The notes under the pieces are model-generated. The model did not search any database, was not told the origin of the DNA, and saw only the letters and a program-made list of their open reading frames with translations. DNA of 33,341 nucleotides, taken from assembly GCA_002751075.1 (NCBI GenBank), contig NAOQ01000007.1, positions 116,515 to 149,855 of the forward strand, in the 5' to 3' direction. Of this stretch, positions 32,954 through 33,341 are shown piece after piece. The stretch is from Ichthyophonus hoferi (Eukaryota; Opisthokonta; Ichthyosporea; Ichthyophonida; Ichthyophonidae). The translations under genes and the position numbers were made by a program. Position 1 is the stretch's first letter. Each line of letters begins with the position of its first letter.

Positions 32954-33341
32954 CTGTGTATAGTAAAGTATGCATACAGTTAGCTTGACAACACGTAAGA
33001 TTAGGACAGGGGAGGTAAGAGATACAAGCTATAAGAGATAGGGCCAACAAACAGGAACTAGGGTAAGTACACCAAACATAAATTACAAAACGGAAATGGG
33101 TGGGTAGGTATAACTCATAAAGCAAGAAGTGAACAAAGAGCTCAAAGAGGTGGTCAGAAAGACTGGAACCAGAGCATTGGTAGAATGATAGAAATATGTA
33201 CGTGATAATTTATACTATGTCTGGGCCATGCATAGAGCAAGTGGCAGGCAGGCAGGCAGGCAGGTAGGTAGGAGAAGTAGGTAGGTATGTATGCATGTGT
33301 GTATGTAGGTAGGTAGGTATGTAGGTAGGTAGGTAGGTATG
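32954..33341. other. Right edge: GTF3C2 intron and short tandem repeats
   Basis: This sequence lies upstream of the first visible GTF3C2 exon, whose acceptor is ACACAG in phase 0. No exon with a usable donor was found here. From about 33243 to the end it is a compound GGCA/GGTA/GTAT microsatellite. Confidence 0.6.
33243..33341. repeat. Compound (GGCA)n/(GGTA)n microsatellite at window edge
   Basis: About five GGCA units followed by interleaved GGTA and TGTA units, running off the window. Confidence 0.95.

Noticed and set aside
1-33341. CRISPR arrays, bacterial operons, tRNA or rRNA genes
   Set aside because: No spaced short direct repeats, ribosome-binding sites or cloverleaf/rRNA-like sequence was found by eye. 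Intron-rich genes show that this is eukaryotic nuclear DNA.

Overview
The window looks like nuclear DNA of an intron-rich eukaryote, most likely an invertebrate or other early-branching animal, from a draft assembly (one 284-base N gap). The reasons are spliceosomal GT-AG introns, a TFIIIC subunit that lines up best with the animal GTF3C2 type as I recall it, a PYM exon-junction factor, and a secreted CAP protein with an animal-type cysteine-rich end. The species cannot be named from this sequence.

All four host genes lie on the minus strand. (1) 7360 down past base 13: a Cid1-type terminal uridylyltransferase in 17 visible exons, running off the left edge. (2) 15494-13669: a four-exon PYM1 homologue, complete at 190 residues. 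(3) 17626-16886: an intronless secreted CAP-superfamily protein of 246 residues. (4) 32953-25254: the last 18 exons (567 residues) of a GTF3C2/TFIIIC110 WD-repeat protein, whose 5' end is beyond the right edge. The three spliced models were assembled by hand, requiring GT-AG borders and matching codon phase at every junction. Both properties hold throughout each chain.

The window has two textures. Gene-dense stretches (1-7.4 kb, 13.7-15.5 kb, 25.2-33.3 kb) have small exons, mostly 28-150 nt, separated by introns of roughly 150-700 nt. Between them are AT-rich deserts (7.4-13.6 kb and 15.5-25.2 kb) that hold two broken Copia-type LTR element fossils, dispersed repeats, an inverted-repeat structure and the CAP gene.

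Three of the four genes act in RNA production or fate: RNA polymerase III initiation, exon-junction complex recycling, and RNA 3' uridylation. They have unrelated partners, so this is probably ordinary synteny and not a functional cluster. I found no clear new multi-gene system. The most unusual items are the long N-terminal extension of the uridylyltransferase with repeated F/R-F-F-P motifs, a high density of CCAAT/ATTGG words in its introns, the isolated divergent CAP gene, and the way both Copia fossils sit between direct copies of unrelated repeats.
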